DNA from: Oncomelania hupensis | Taxonomy: Eukaryota; Mollusca; Gastropoda; Littorinimorpha; Pomatiopsidae | Direction of reading: 5' to 3' | Length of the DNA: 64,000 nt | Assembly: GCA_036898135.1 (NCBI GenBank) | Contig: CM072513.1 | Span: 88,747,800 to 88,811,799 of the forward strand | Shown here: in pieces, positions 43,300 to 58,155 of the stretch | How the letters are laid out: each line of letters opens with the position of its first letter | How positions within the stretch are numbered: the first letter of the stretch is position 1 | Program-made: the position numbers and the translations under genes | Notes under the pieces: model-generated | The model's input: only the letters and a program-made list of their open reading frames with translations | Told to the model about the DNA's origin: nothing | The model's database searches: none

Positions 43300-43568
43300 A
43301 ATCATTGTTAAATAGCGCTTTTCCAGCTCAAGAGCTGCTCAAGGCGCTGGCTGATACATGGTCTAACTCCAGCCATCTGAGCCTGACGCCCGGATGACTG
43401 AGCACAATCCTGGATGACCTAGGGATGGGGGAGAAGAGATCTAGTGCATGCTGGGTGTGCTTATGTAACCGGCATCCACCCGTCTAGGACCTGAGCGTCA
43501 GGATCTTTAAAGTCCGTGCGATGGAATGCGTGCGTGCACTGACTAGATCTCGGTTTATACTCTCATTC
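43300..43568 (-). mobile_element. SINE-A, copy lacking the head
   Basis: Plus-strand AATAGCGCTTTTCCAGCTCA, GCTGCTCAAGGCGCTGGCTG, TGACTGAGCACAATCCTGG, GTCTAGGACCTGAGCGTCAG and CTCGGTTTATACTCTCATTC. The sequence stops before the tRNA-like head. An (ATTA)n stretch of about 30 bp at the left replaces the (AAT)n tail. Confidence 0.8.
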
Positions 43569-44240
43569 CGACTGTACTCTGTATTTGTCTTAAAGAATAA
43601 AACGTAAGCAAAAACGTCCTCCAGCCAACTGCGACTACGGCGAAGAATGTTGATGGGGAAAAAAAATAAAAAAAGAAGGTATACCTCAAACGCCTTGAGC
43701 AACATGTGAGTTGATAAACGAGCTATGTCAGAGCAACCCTATATAAAACATATGCATACACATTCCCAACCAATGTTGTGATCACAAGAACTTGGTGTAT
43801 AACAGTTAGGAAAGGTTGGAACGTTATGAAAAGGCCTTGAGTTAACTTTGGCAGCTAGGAGAGCTATGGAACATCCAACATACTGGATCTTGAGCAGGTT
43901 TTCTGAGTTTGTATTGACGCTATAGTGAAATCCATCTATTACAACACACATACGCACACACACACATGTACGCACACCCACACATACACAAACACGCGCG
44001 CACGCACAAACACACCCAAGCATAACAAGGAAAAGGTGTTCCCCTAATCTTTCAGTCGTTGGGGGTTGGGAGGTCCGAGGAGGGTGGGAAGCATTTGGGA
44101 CCTCCCTTTGCTCTTGGCCAGCTTAATGAAGGCGATGCCTATCTCCTGTCTCTCGCAGCGTTAACTCTCTGGGTCCACAACAGCTCCCTGTACCCATTCC
44201 CAGCTGGGTGGAATGGAGAATGTCGGGCGCTTGTTTCAAT
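43569..44240. other. no gene recognised
   Basis: A CA-rich patch at about 43944-44012. No gene recognised. Confidence 0.4.
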
Positions 44241-44329
44241 CTACTTTGTGTGCGTGCGTGTGTGTGTGTGTGGGTGTGTGTGTGTGTGGGTGGGTGTTTT
44301 GTGGATGTCATCTGGGTCGTTGCCATCCA

Positions 44330-45175
44330 AGCATGTTCACCCATCCAAGTACTAACCATTCTCGACGTTGTTTAGCATGAAACATTGCTAGCATGTTCAC
44401 CCATCCAAGTACTAACCATTCCCGACGTTGTTTAGCATGAAACATTGCTAGCATGTTCACCCATCCAAGTATTAACCATTCCCGACGTTGCTTAACATAA
44501 AACATTGGTAGCATGTTCACCCATCCAAGTACTAACCATTCCCGACGTTGCCTGACTTGAAGCATTGCTTGCATGGTCACCCATCCAAGTACTAACCATT
44601 CCCGACGTTGCTTAACTTGAAGCATTGCTAGCGTGGTCACCCATCCAGGTACTAACCCTTCCCGACGTTGCTTAACATGAAACATTGCTAGCATGGTCAC
44701 CCATCCAAGTACTAACCATTCCCGACGTTGCTTAACATGAAACATTGCTAGCATGGTCACCCATCCAAGTTCTAACCATTCCCGAGGTTGCTTAACATGA
44801 AACATTGGTAGCATGGTCACCCATCCAAGTACTAACCCTTCCCGACGTTGCTTAACATGAAACATTGCTAGCATAGTCACCCATCCAGGTACCAATCCTT
44901 CCCGACGTTGCTTAACATGAAACCTTGCTAGCATAGTCACCCATCCAGGTACTAATTCTTCCCGACGTTGCTTAACATGAAACGTGGCTAGCATAGTCAC
45001 CCATCCAGGTACCAATCCTTCCCGACGTTGCTTAGCATGAAACATTGCTAGCATAGTCACCCATCCAGGTACTAATTCTTCCCGACGTTGCTTAACATGA
45101 AACGTGGCTAGCATAGTCACCCATCCAGGTACCAATCCTTCCCGACGTTGCTTAGCATGAAACATTGCTAGCGTG
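44330..45175 (-). repeat. 60-bp satellite derived from the 5S rRNA internal promoter
   Basis: Fourteen head-to-tail units, each exactly 60 bp. On the minus strand the unit contains GTTAAGCAACGTCGGG, two or three changed bases, then GGTTAGTACTTGGATGGG and TGACC. This is the animal 5S rRNA segment that holds box A, the intermediate element and box C of the polymerase III internal control region. The remaining ~15 bp of the unit (ATGCTAGCAATGTTTCA) are not 5S. The last five units alternate in a 120-bp dimer. The 358-residue frame on this strand (GWVTMLAMFHVKQRRE repeats) is a by-product of a period divisible by three. Confidence 0.9.
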
Positions 45176-45960
45176 TGGCCAAACCACTGCATTACTGCAC
45201 CATCCAGCATAATTATGCAGACACACACGCACACAAACACACACACACACCAAATACAACACACGCGCACACAAACTAGTGCCGCTTTCAACATATCACA
45301 GTGCACCATACTCCCATAATTATGCAGGGTTTGATAAACCTTGTTCTTCATGCAACATGATCTACAACAACCAATAACTTCCACAGCTAAAAGAGATTAT
45401 AGTGAAACAAACAAACGTTTCTACTAGCGCGCCTTCAGCACCTTTTGCAATTGGGAAGCGCCACTATGACAACGCGCCAATTCAAAAGCAATACAACTAT
45501 AAACAATATATTACAGCGAGTGTTCTGAAAGAGCGCAGGGAAATGATAGCGAAAAAAGCCCAGGTTAGAGCATAAAAGGCCCAGGTTAAGAGTTAAGTTC
45601 TCAAAACTGGAAGAATAACGGAGGAAATGTATAACGAACCCACCTTATATGTGTTTAAGCTGATTTTGAAGTGGATAATCACGCTATATGAGAACAGTTA
45701 TGACGTAAAAAAAACTACAATATTATAAAGAAAAGCGCACAGCAGTTTAGTGAAAATCCTTGTGAAGTTGTCGCACTGCTTGGTGCTTTGCTGATGATGA
45801 AACAAGACTAGACTACCCCTACAGCACCTTGGCTTACCGTACGTCTCGAGTTTACATTGCGTAGCTGAGACTAGCCGGTGGAGCTCCTCGTGTGAGAGAT
45901 ACGTGGCGAGTCTCAGCTAAACTGTCTCGAGTTCTGCGTTATAAATCTTATCAAGCGTAA
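45176..45960. other. no gene recognised
   Basis: (CA)n at about 45222-45250. The rest is ordinary sequence with no gene. Confidence 0.4.
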
Positions 45961-45974
45961 AGTCATGTGTGGAT

Positions 45975-46092
45975 CTCACTCACTCTCTCTCTCCCTCTCT
46001 CTCTCTTTCTCCATCTCACTCTCTCGCCCCATGCTATCTTGTTCTCTGATATGTGTTTGTATGCGTGTGTGTGCGTATGTGTGTGTTCGTAC

Positions 46093-46162
<70 letters not shown>

Positions 46163-46286
46163 TATATCTCTCAAAAGTGTGTGCGCGCGCAAGCGTGGGG
46201 ATATGTGTGGATGGGTGTGTGTCTGTCTGTCTGTCAGCCTGTCTGTGTCAGTTGTGTGGAGGAGAGAGAGAGGGAAATGGATAGAA

Positions 46287-46335
<49 letters not shown>

Positions 46336-46445
46336 GAAGAGAGAAAAAGAGAGAGTAAAAGAGAGAGAGTAAGAGAGAGAGAATGTTCGTGTGGGCATGT
46401 GTGTGTGCAACCTGCGTGTGTGTGTGTGTGTGCGTGCGTGTATGT
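45975..46445. repeat. (CT)n, (TG)n and (GA)n compound repeat
   Basis: (CT)n at 45980-46022 and 46098-46158, a TG-rich section at 46176-46250, (GA)n at 46263-46382 and (TG)n at 46395-46440. The CT and GA arms could pair. Confidence 0.9.
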
Positions 46446-46640
46446 GTATCCTTGTTTACACAGTATTTATGGTCAAAACAGTGAACATCTACCTAACTTG
46501 TATTGACATGCCTACTTGTTTTGACGTCAGAACAATGATCCGTTAGGGTTAGGGCTGGGTTAGGGTTAGGGGTTGGTTTAGGGTTAGGGTTGGAACACTG
46601 CAAAGTACTTAAAAATGGGGACGAAATATGACCCATTGTC
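46445..46640. mobile_element. MITE with telomere-like and TGACGTCA core, degraded inverted copy
   Basis: GTTTTGACGTCAGAACAATG, then TCCGTTAGGGTTAGGGCT and further GGTTAGGG, is the reverse-orientation core of the 21167-21406 element. The TAGAAACGCC ends are not clear. (TG)n lies at its left. Confidence 0.6.
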
Positions 46641-47095
46641 AGCACAACGTAGGTGGCGTTTCGGGAAAGTCTACGGAGTAACCTCGGCTGCGCGTGTGTG
46701 TGAAAGTGTGTACAATATAATTATGGACGTGGGCGTAACAACAAGCTTGCTTGTGTGTACGATGTCAAGTAACGATGAGCTTGAGTGCATGTATACTTAT
46801 AACGCTCGTATAAGCATTGCGTACATATGCATGCATCTGGCTGTGTGTGTGTGTGTGTGTGTGTGCGTACTAGTTTTTGCGTGTGTGTCGTATCATTCCC
46901 TAACGTAAATTCTTCACAGCTGACAGCGCACTACCATCATCAGCGTTACTACAACAACCAGCTTACACCGGCGTTGTTGTTGCTGCTGTTGTTGTCGTAA
47001 GTCACTCACTGTAGCTTACATGTACCTGCTGCGGAAGGCAGGATAGGAGAGAAGAAGAACAACAGAAGCCTTTAAAACAGTAACCATCTTAGTAT
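46641..47095. other. no gene recognised
   Basis: (TG)n at 46840-46864 and short GTT runs near 46970. Nothing else. Confidence 0.4.
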
Positions 47096-47099
47096 AGGT

Positions 47100-47960
<861 letters not shown>

Positions 47961-47969
47961 AAGATTAGT

Positions 47970-48570
47970 TAGTTCTTCATTGCTTACAGGGTCCAGCGGA
48001 CTGCAAAGAGCCGAATCAGGACCACAAAATCAAGAGCACAACTTCGCTGAAAGAGGACTCACCCCTGATCCGCATACAAGATCTGCCGAAACAACCCTAG
48101 TGGTAACAATGAACGCACTCCACCAGCCAGTCACTTTACAATAAAGACATCCCACGCAGGGGACGCTGAGGCTATACTAATTTATCGAACCCCCGTTTAC
48201 AAAAACAAAATAAAATACAAACATCATTATAAAATAGCAAGAAAACACATACATATAAATTGCCTACATTGCCAAATAATAACATCATAGGATGCCCCAG
48301 TGACCACCTGGCAGAAAGCGTCCAATATTTCCAAGCTGATCCAACAGACCTCACACCTAAATGAGGAGTTTTGTCCCGGAAGAGTTTTTAAGAAAAAAAG
48401 GAAGGTGACCGGTCTAGCGAAGAAGAAGCAGACAGTATAATAGATTGATAGAACTGAGTAGCAATGAAAAAGAACAAAGGAGAAAGACAGTGACAGTGGG
48501 AATTTAAAGCAATACATTTCCAGAAAGCGGGGATACTATTTGCACTGAAACCCCCGGCACCCCAAGTGGG
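47970..48570 (-). mobile_element. family E retroelement, minus-strand copy
   Basis: GGGTCCAGCGGACTGC, CTGATCCGCATACAAGATCT, CACTTTACAATAAAGACATC and TACTATTTGCACTGAAACCC on the plus strand follow the family order. The simple-repeat tail is eroded. A poly-G run (48571-48588) follows its 5' end. Confidence 0.75.
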
Positions 48571-48783
48571 GGGGGGGGGGGGGGGGGGAAGAAGAAGAAG
48601 AAGAAGAAGATGTCTTTGTCGTCGTCGACATCGTCGTCGTCGTCGTAATAGTTATTACTTAGCACAACTCCCGTTGTGTGTTTAGAACACTGTAACTAGG
48701 TTAGAAGTGACGTCATTACTGGTCCTGCCACAGGCCAATGACAGTCTGCATTAAATACTGTACCGGTAACTTTTTAACTTCTG

Positions 48784-48833
48784 GTGTGTGTGGGTGTGTG
48801 TGCGTGTGTGTTTGTGTAGGTGTGTGCGGGTGT

Positions 48834-48879
<46 letters not shown>

Positions 48880-48886
48880 GTGGGTG
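48784..48886. repeat. (TG)n microsatellite
   Basis: Imperfect, then pure, TG run. Confidence 0.93.
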
Positions 48887-49064
48887 TTTTGTGTTAGGGG
48901 TTAGAAAGTAGGATGCATGACTTTTATTATTTCATAAGCTACATTCATGTTGTGTACACCTGCTTTTCTGTTCTTTGGGGTGTATTGTTTTAATCCCTGA
49001 AGTCTTTTGTGTTTTATTGCTTTTGTGCCGTTGTTTTGATGAAGTGTACGCCGCACACACATTT

Positions 49065-49115
49065 CCTTGTGTTTTCATGGGGACAATAAAGATTCTGATT
49101 CTGATTCTGATTCTG

Positions 49116-49182
<67 letters not shown>

Positions 49183-49185
49183 GAA
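49065..49185 (+). mobile_element. LINE 3' end with (TGATTC)n then (ATT)n
   Basis: TTTCCTTGTGTTTTCATGGG then GACAATAAAGATTC leads into three TGATTC hexamers and about 22 ATT triplets, a 3' terminus of the CR1/L2 type followed by (GAA)n. The upstream element body is not recognised. Confidence 0.5.
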
Positions 49186-49302
49186 GAAGAAGAAGAAGAA
49201 GAACGAAGATGGAGAAGAAGAAAAAGAATTTGTCTTTGTCGTCGTCATCGTCGTAGTAGTAGTAGTTATTATTAGTAGTTGTAGTTTTTACGGTGGGTCT
49301 AT

Positions 49303-50300
49303 TGTTACTGGGCTATGCACAATGGACTGCTATTACCCACTCGTCTTTGTCTACGGGAATCGGCTAGTTTAATCACCCTATGACTAATCTTAATACATTT
49401 GTATGTTTAGCTCGGTCTGTGGGCGGATAGGGTTATAGAGATAGGGAGAAAATGGTAAAAGATTCACTGGCACACTAGCTCTCTCACGGCTATGAAACAT
49501 AGGAGTCCCGCCACTTGTTAACAGTAAATATCACACATTTATTTCCTCTACTCTATACATAATTCTCTAAACACTCTATTAACTTAAATGTCCAAATTCA
49601 CTTCGAATAGTTCGCTCCTTGATGGGTCTATGCTGCTACTGTTCTTCATATTTGCTACTGTCTCATCATTGGGCAATTTGTTCTGGTTGGTCTAATGTTT
49701 GTTTTCAGGAGAGTGGACTACCGCACAGTCCTTCTAGATTAGTGTTAGTGCGTTTCTTCTTGCACTTAGCTGTTTCGTTGAGGTGTGGTGATGGTGTCTC
49801 CTCCTTGGTGGTTGACTATTGGGCTATCGGAGCTCAGTGCTCGATATTCCCCTGCAGGCCGAATATCAGGGTTGACTCTTAGTGGTCTATTTCCTGCATC
49901 GGACCAACAAACCTGCTCGTCTTTTTGACAATGTCAGGCTGTGGTATACTGTGATGAATTGAATTTCACCCGTCACCTGCTTAGTCTTCAGCTAGAGAGA
50001 TCTTTTGGCGTGCGTCCTTCTCGGTTGAGATTTAGACAAAGAATGACTACCTAACGTAGTGGTCAAGCTAAAACCCGCGAAAGTCTCGTGAGACCTGAGC
50101 GCCTCCTAGCGGGGGTGGTGGCTATACGTCAGCGGGATGAGGTCACTGCCTACCCTAGCGAGAGTTTGCTTCCACATGCTTAGCACACAACTGACTTGTG
50201 TCGCCTACTAGGCAGCGACTTTAATTTACAAAGGCTACAGCAGGCTGAACTCTTGAAGGCGTGAAGCCGTAGTACAGGGTTTAAATAGCCTATTGTGACA
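49303..50300. other. about 1 kb unclassified; LTR-like ends, no gene
   Basis: The segment begins TGTTACTGGG and ends TATTGTGACA, so it has TGT...ACA termini, and it holds TTTATT-rich sequence near 49543. The flanking 5-mers (TCTAT and GTAAT) do not match. No coding region is seen. Confidence 0.2.
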
Positions 50301-50306
50301 GTAATC

Positions 50307-50309
<3 letters not shown>

Positions 50310-50370
<61 letters not shown>

Positions 50371-50415
50371 AAGGAGAAGAAGAAGAAGAAGATGAAGAAG
50401 TAGTAGAAGAAGAGG
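50310..50415. repeat. (AGT)n then (GAA)n
   Basis: About 20 AGT triplets followed by GAAGAAGAA. Confidence 0.95.
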
Positions 50416-50589
50416 TTTTGAGGAAGTCATTAGTGAAAAGCTTGATGTAAAACGTATCCAAAAGTGCAAAAAGTGTCTGTTGGATCCATACCAATCTAAC
50501 AACATAGCTTTCGCTCTGGTCGGGTTTGCGTTTCTACGCGGTGGTTGAAAAGTACCTCCCTACCACAAATAGCTTCTAACTTTTGTAAC

Positions 50590-51275
50590 CAGTACTGCAA
50601 TGTCATCACACAACGTGTATTGTGCCCATACAGTGGTAGCATGTCATCAAACAACATGTATTGTAACCCATACAGCGGTAGCATGTCATCAAACAACATG
50701 TATTGTAACCCATACAGTGGTAGCATGTCATCAAACAACATGTATTGTAACCCATACAGCGGTAGCATGTCATCAAACAACATGTATTGTAACCAGTATT
50801 GCAATGTCATCACAACAACGTGTATTGTAACCAGTACAGTGGTAGCAATGTCATCACACAACGTGTATTGTAACCCATACAGTGGTAGCATGTCATCAAA
50901 CAACAAGTATTGTAACCAGTATTGCAATGTCATCACACAACGTGTATTGTAACCCATACAGTGGTAGCATGTCATCAAACAACGTGTATTGTAACCCATA
51001 CAGTGGTAGTATGTCATCAAACAACATGTATTGTAACCCATACAGTGGTAGGATGTCATCAAACAACGTGTATTGTAACCCATACAGTGGTAGCATGTCG
51101 TCAAACAACGTGTATTGTAACACATACAGTGGTAGCATGTCATCAAACAACATGTATTGTAACCCATACAGTGGTAGCATGTCATCAAACAACATGTATT
51201 CTAACCCATACCGTGGTAACATGTCATCAAACAACATGTATTGTAACCCATACAGTGGTAGCATGTCATATATTG
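50590..51275. repeat. 42-bp minisatellite
   Basis: About 16 units containing CATGTATTGTAACCCATACA, GTGGTAGCATGTCATCAAAC and AA. Two short sub-units (AACCAGTATTGCAATGTCAT) interrupt it near 50800 and 50920. Frames of 14-residue repeats in three phases are by-products. Confidence 0.95.
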
Positions 51276-51531
51276 TCTCTGATTTCTTCTCACGATGAAG
51301 AGAGAGAGAGAGCTGCTTCTCCAAATTGCCCGTCGCTTGATAATACTGTGAAAGGGAGCCCAGTTGACTTAAGACATTAAATGACGTAAGATCAAGTGCC
51401 AGTCGCAGTGCAATATGGGCTGCTTTCCTCACAGCGAGATTAAATCAAAACAGGAGTTAAATTCAACCGCTGTAAGGTTCACAATGTGTGTTGTTTCGTG
51501 TCAATGTAGTACTGTTTACGTCAGTTACTAT

Positions 51532-51775
<244 letters not shown>

Positions 51776-51851
51776 AAGCTGCCCTCATATAAGTTCCCTA
51801 CGTGTGGTTCAAAAGTACGTCCCAATTGAAAAAAACACACACATATTTTTG

Positions 51852-52120
51852 TAGAAACGACGTTGTGATGACTGTTGTGAAAAAACCAGACATTATTTTG
51901 ACACACTTTCCATTTCTTTGACATTATTTTGACATTTTCAATTTTTTCAAGCTATCCTTAACCCTAACCATAAACCCTAACCCATACCCTAACCATAAAC
52001 CCTAGCCCTTAACCTAACCCTAATCTTAAAACAGCTGTAACTCTATGGAGCACTATTTTGACGTCAAAATAACGGGGGCCGTCAAAAAAAGTCAAAAGAA
52101 ACCATGTAGAGTTTCATGTG
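51852..52120. mobile_element. MITE with TAGAAACGCC-type end, telomere-like and TGACGTCA core, copy 3
   Basis: The left end is TAGAAACGACGTTGTGATGA. CCTAACC-type runs (51955-52020) and ATTTTGACGTCAAAATAACG follow. The right end has diverged. (CA)n lies at the left (51835-51843). Confidence 0.7.
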
Positions 52121-52396
52121 TGTGGCAGAGTAACGTAGTTTGTACATGCCCACACACACGTGCGCGTGGCTTGTTGTGTGTGTGCGTGAGTGTGTGCGCG
52201 TGCGTGCCAGCTTTTGTTTATGCGGTTGTGTGTCATGTGGAGTGTGTATGACAGGTAGTTCTGCAGCCGACATCGCCATAATGGAAAGCTGATATCCATT
52301 GTGCTGTCAGACGAACCAATCATTAGAAATTTACTAGGGAAACGACAGTGCCATTCACTGTGGCCAAACGGCTATGGAGAAAGGAGGATGGAAGGG

Positions 52397-53407
<1,011 letters not shown>

Positions 53408-53563
53408 TACATTACATTACATGATTATTGCTTTAGGTCCAGCGGACTCTTCCGAGCCAAATCAGGACCGGGCAACCCCTGATCCGCATAAAAGATCTGC
53501 TGAAACAACCTTAGTGGTAAAACTGAAAGCTCTCCACCACCCAGTCACTTTACAATAAAGACA

Positions 53564-53566
<3 letters not shown>
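53408..53566 (-). mobile_element. family E retroelement, 5'-truncated
   Basis: Plus-strand TTACATTACATTACATG, AGCGGACTCTTCCGAGCC, GATCCGCATAAAAGATCTGC and CACTTTACAATAAAGACATC. The copy breaks off into (CA)n at 53566. Confidence 0.85.
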
Positions 53567-54680
<1,114 letters not shown>

Positions 54681-55636
54681 TACAGTACTCCTCGCTTAAG
54701 GTGACCCCCCACGGGACCAAATTTTTGTTTGATCTTATCCGAGGGGCACCCTACACAGTCCTCTGATAAGATCAACTACCAGTAAAAAACTTGATCTTAT
54801 ACGAGGTGCTAAATTTCTTTGTCGTGTGACAGTATGTGTGTGTTTGTGTGTGTAGGTGTGTAGGTGTGTGTAGGTGTGTAGGTGTGTGTGTGAGTGTGTG
54901 CGTGCGTGTGTACGTGTGTGCATGTTGGTGCGCGCGTATGCATATATGCATTACTGTATATGTATTTTTTGTGCGTGTGTATGATGCATAAGCACACACT
55001 CAAACGAACGGATGCAAGCATGCATACACACACTCTCTCACACACACACAAACACATTGACGCGCACGCACGCAAATGAGAATAAAAAATAAAAAGTATG
55101 CACTAAGACAGTTACTGGGTGTATTTGCAGAAAACCTTACACCAGTTTAACGAATTGTTCATTTTGTCTACGCCACGGCACATGCTTTATCGCTAGTGAA
55201 TGAAGTCAATTCAGGGTAAGGTCCACTGTGGCAATACGTCGCGCTAGGAGGGGACATGGCAGATCACAGTTACACCTGTCTACACCACCCATGGGTCGCT
55301 CTCTGTCAGAGTGGTTCCCGTGTGTATTGCGGAGTGTCGCATAACACGGATGCTGGCTGGACGTGACAGGTGTTCTGGGATGGAATTCCATCTCAAAACA
55401 GGAAGTGACCTCATAAATGACGTCATCTGTGACATCAATTTCTCTTAAGCAGTAGTCTCCTCCATTTGGGAACCAAAACGGGGTTGACGTTATCCGAGGT
55501 TTTCCCTTATGCGAGGTGACGCTAAGCGAGGAATTCTAAATGGTACAAAGAAGGTGTTTGGCCGGGACCAACAACCTGATTGATCTTATCCGCTTGTGAC
55601 CTTAAACGGTAGTGACGTTAAAAGAGGAGTACTGTA
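54681..55636. mobile_element. pogo/Tigger-like non-autonomous DNA transposon
   Basis: The element (54683-55634, 952 bp) starts CAGTACTCCTCGCTTAAGG and ends with the inverse CAGTACTCCTCTTTTAACG, and is flanked by TA on both sides. The CAGTACTCCTCG/TTAAGG style of end and the TA target site are typical of the pogo/Tigger branch of Tc1/mariner. Subterminal copies of GATCTTATCCGAGG or close relatives lie near 54731, 54792, 55490 and 55580. The interior has a (TG)n/(CA)n section and no transposase frame. Confidence 0.8.
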
Positions 55637-56459
55637 GCTCCTCTTCAGCTACACACCAATTGCAGACACAGGACAACCTCCTTCGACAGCTAGTCAGTCT
55701 CTCTAATGCATTACAATTATTTATTTCAATAACTACTGTGTGAGTAAAACACAGGTCACGTGACCACACAGATCCACTACGTACATACAAACACACAAAC
55801 ATAGGACATAGAACAACACGAGCAACACGTGAACCCATTATCTATCTGTACTCTAAGCTTAATTATAATTGTCAATGACGCTTATTTATAAAATTAGTGT
55901 TTTTCATCCAGGATACTTGGACAACATACTCAGAGAATATAGAACTTCTTTCTGTGACACAAGCATAGGTAATGCAATTCTTGTCTGTCTTTCACACACA
56001 CAAATACACACACATACACAGAGAAAGCGCACGCACACATACAAACACACACACACCCACTCTCTCACCCTCTCTCTCTTTTTCTCTCTCGCCTCTACCC
56101 AACAGACACCCAGACGAAAGCGCACATACCGCGTGGCTGAGACAAGAGGAGACATTCTCGCTCCTTCAAGAGAGAGGGTGAAGTCTTCGTGTAGTGCCAG
56201 CTACGCAGGGTGCGCATTTCCTACACCCAGACACCCCCTTCACACTTTACATTTCATATAACGTCGTGCAGCCCAAAGGCAGACTTTCAATGAAGATCGC
56301 CATAGAAAATAGTACTAACATTAAAAACAAAGTCCTCTTTGCAGTGTTCCTCTTTGTAAGGCCACACTCCTTTTTAACTCCACCCCAAACCCTTCCCCTC
56401 TCTCCTGCCCCCAGTCAGACGACCACCTCCACCCTCCCACTTTGTCATCCCATCATTTC
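55637..56459. other. no gene; CA- and CT-rich patches
   Basis: CA/CT-rich sequence at 55990-56095. No gene recognised. Confidence 0.4.
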
Positions 56460-56508
56460 TACGCGCACACACACACACACACGCACACACACACACACAC
56501 ACACAACC
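56460..56508. repeat. (CA)n microsatellite
   Basis: CA run touching the left end of the MITE at 56512. Confidence 0.93.
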
Positions 56509-56511
56509 GTG

Positions 56512-56732
56512 TAGAAACGCCGTTGTGATGACTTTCATGAAACTCTACGTACGTTACTTTGACATTTTTACGAATTTGTCAAGTTTTTTAAGCTAACCCT
56601 AACCCTAACACTAAACCTAACCCTAACACAGCCCTAACCCTAACGGAACACTGTTTTGACGTCAAAATAACGGATTCCGTCAAAAGAAAGTACGTAGCGG
56701 TTCAAGTGTAAGTCAGAATAAAGGCGTTTCTA
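56512..56732. mobile_element. MITE with TAGAAACGCC ends, telomere-like and TGACGTCA core, copy 2
   Basis: TAGAAACGCC and inverted GGCGTTTCTA enclose 221 bp, with CTAACCCTAACCCTAAC, then GTTTTGACGTCAAAATAACG and AAAGAAAGTACGTAG. Close to copy 1 over its length. Confidence 0.8.
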
Positions 56733-57300
56733 CCTAGCCACACCCCGTAAAGTTCGTCTAAAGGTAGTTTTGTTTTCTTTTTCTGTGTGTCCAAACCTGT
56801 ACAATGAGATGGTACGGTCATGGAAGTGTTCTTTAATCCCTCCATCACTGAGGGGAAAGCACTCATGTGGGCGTGTAACAAGCATAAAATGCCCCTGCGG
56901 GAAACAGCACTTCGTTCGCAGAAGGAGTCTCTAACAACGCAGCCATTGAGCTTCACTTCAGACTACAGGCACAGCATTTGTTTCCTGCAAGATCATTCCA
57001 CACGCTACGCATTGAAGGTTGATGGCTGCGCTTCGTTGCATTTGTTTGTTTGTTGTTTTGTTTTTAAAGTTCGTTTTCACTGCTATAGAAGACGAAATTT
57101 TAAACGCACGGGCATGACAGTTATATTGGAAATTTTCCAAAATATTAGACACAAGTAAAACATGTAACATAGACGTAATTATAAGCAAATTATAATAATA
57201 CTGGGAGTATTAACGTTTGATATTTATTGCTTGTTTGCTTTTTTTTTCTTCTCTTTTTTGTGTGTTTTTGTTTGTAGGGGTCGCAATTTTGATCTGGTAC
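56733..57300. other. no gene recognised
   Basis: A 112-codon frame at 56820-57158 has no recognisable domain. Nothing else is seen. Confidence 0.35.
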
Positions 57301-57304
57301 CCGT

Positions 57305-57538
57305 ACTCACTGTGAATTAACATTGAAGTTGAACGCCTATACCCGCCATTGGCGATACGCGATATAGCAGACAGGGGAAAAATATCCCAGGAAAGAAGGG
57401 GAGTGGGTGGAATAGGAACTTAAATCAACACTGAACCACCCGAGTAATCATACTAGGTTTATAAGATGGTCAGTAAACAATGCCCTCTTTTATCTCGTCC
57501 ATCAGGTTTTGAATCTGGGTCATCGGTGTGCTTTAGAT
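57305..57538 (-). mobile_element. SINE-C, copy 3 (minus)
   Basis: Minus-strand CACACCGATGACCCAGATTC, TGGTTCAGTGTTGATTTAAG, TTTCCTGGGATATTTTTCC and CGCCAATGGCGGGTATAGGC follow the SINE-C order. The tRNA-like head is truncated to its 3' half. Confidence 0.75.
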
Positions 57539-57544
57539 TCTTCG

Positions 57545-57575
57545 ACCTTCGAGTTACAGGATAGGATAGGATAGA
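57545..57575 (+). mobile_element. RTE 3' stub
   Basis: CGACCTTCGAGTTACAGG followed by ATAGGATAGGATA is the last ~15 bp of the RTE frame plus its tail. It joins directly onto SINE-C. Confidence 0.6.
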
Positions 57576-57814
57576 CATCTGCCGCCGCTCTCTGCTACTG
57601 CAGTCTGTGGCCGGACCGTGTTTTCAAACCAACGAGGCATAAATAAATAAACGAGCTAAAAGTGCCATGCGTAGTTCAGTGTGGCAGTCTCAACGTAACC
57701 TATCGCTTGACATTTCTGCCACTGACTAATTCATAATGCCCAGCACCTATGTTTACGCTGTAGCATTGAGATCATGGCGCTACGTGCTTTACAATAACAA
57801 CACCAACAAAACCA

Positions 57815-57848
57815 TCATCATCATCATGAGTACAGGCAGCAGGAGCAA

Positions 57849-57902
<54 letters not shown>

Positions 57903-57903
57903 T

Positions 57904-57937
<34 letters not shown>

Positions 57938-58029
57938 CCATCATCAGTACAAGCATCAACATCATCATCATCATCATTGTCGTCGTCGTATTCATCATCA
58001 TCATCATCATCATCATTGTCGTCGTCGTA

Positions 58030-58098
<69 letters not shown>

Positions 58099-58119
58099 GT
58101 CGTCGTCGTCGTCGTCGTA

Positions 58120-58155
<36 letters not shown>

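Noticed and set aside
44330..45175. True 5S rRNA gene cluster
   Set aside because: Each unit holds only about 45 bp of the 120-bp gene. The 5' and 3' parts and a T-rich terminator are missing.
44308..45384. A 358-codon minus-strand frame with 20-residue repeats
   Set aside because: It follows from the 60-bp period of the 5S-derived satellite. The nucleotide sequence matches a non-coding RNA gene, not a protein.
50496..51432. Several 135-230-codon frames with 14-residue repeats
   Set aside because: They lie in three phases and both strands of the 42-bp minisatellite, as expected from a period divisible by three.
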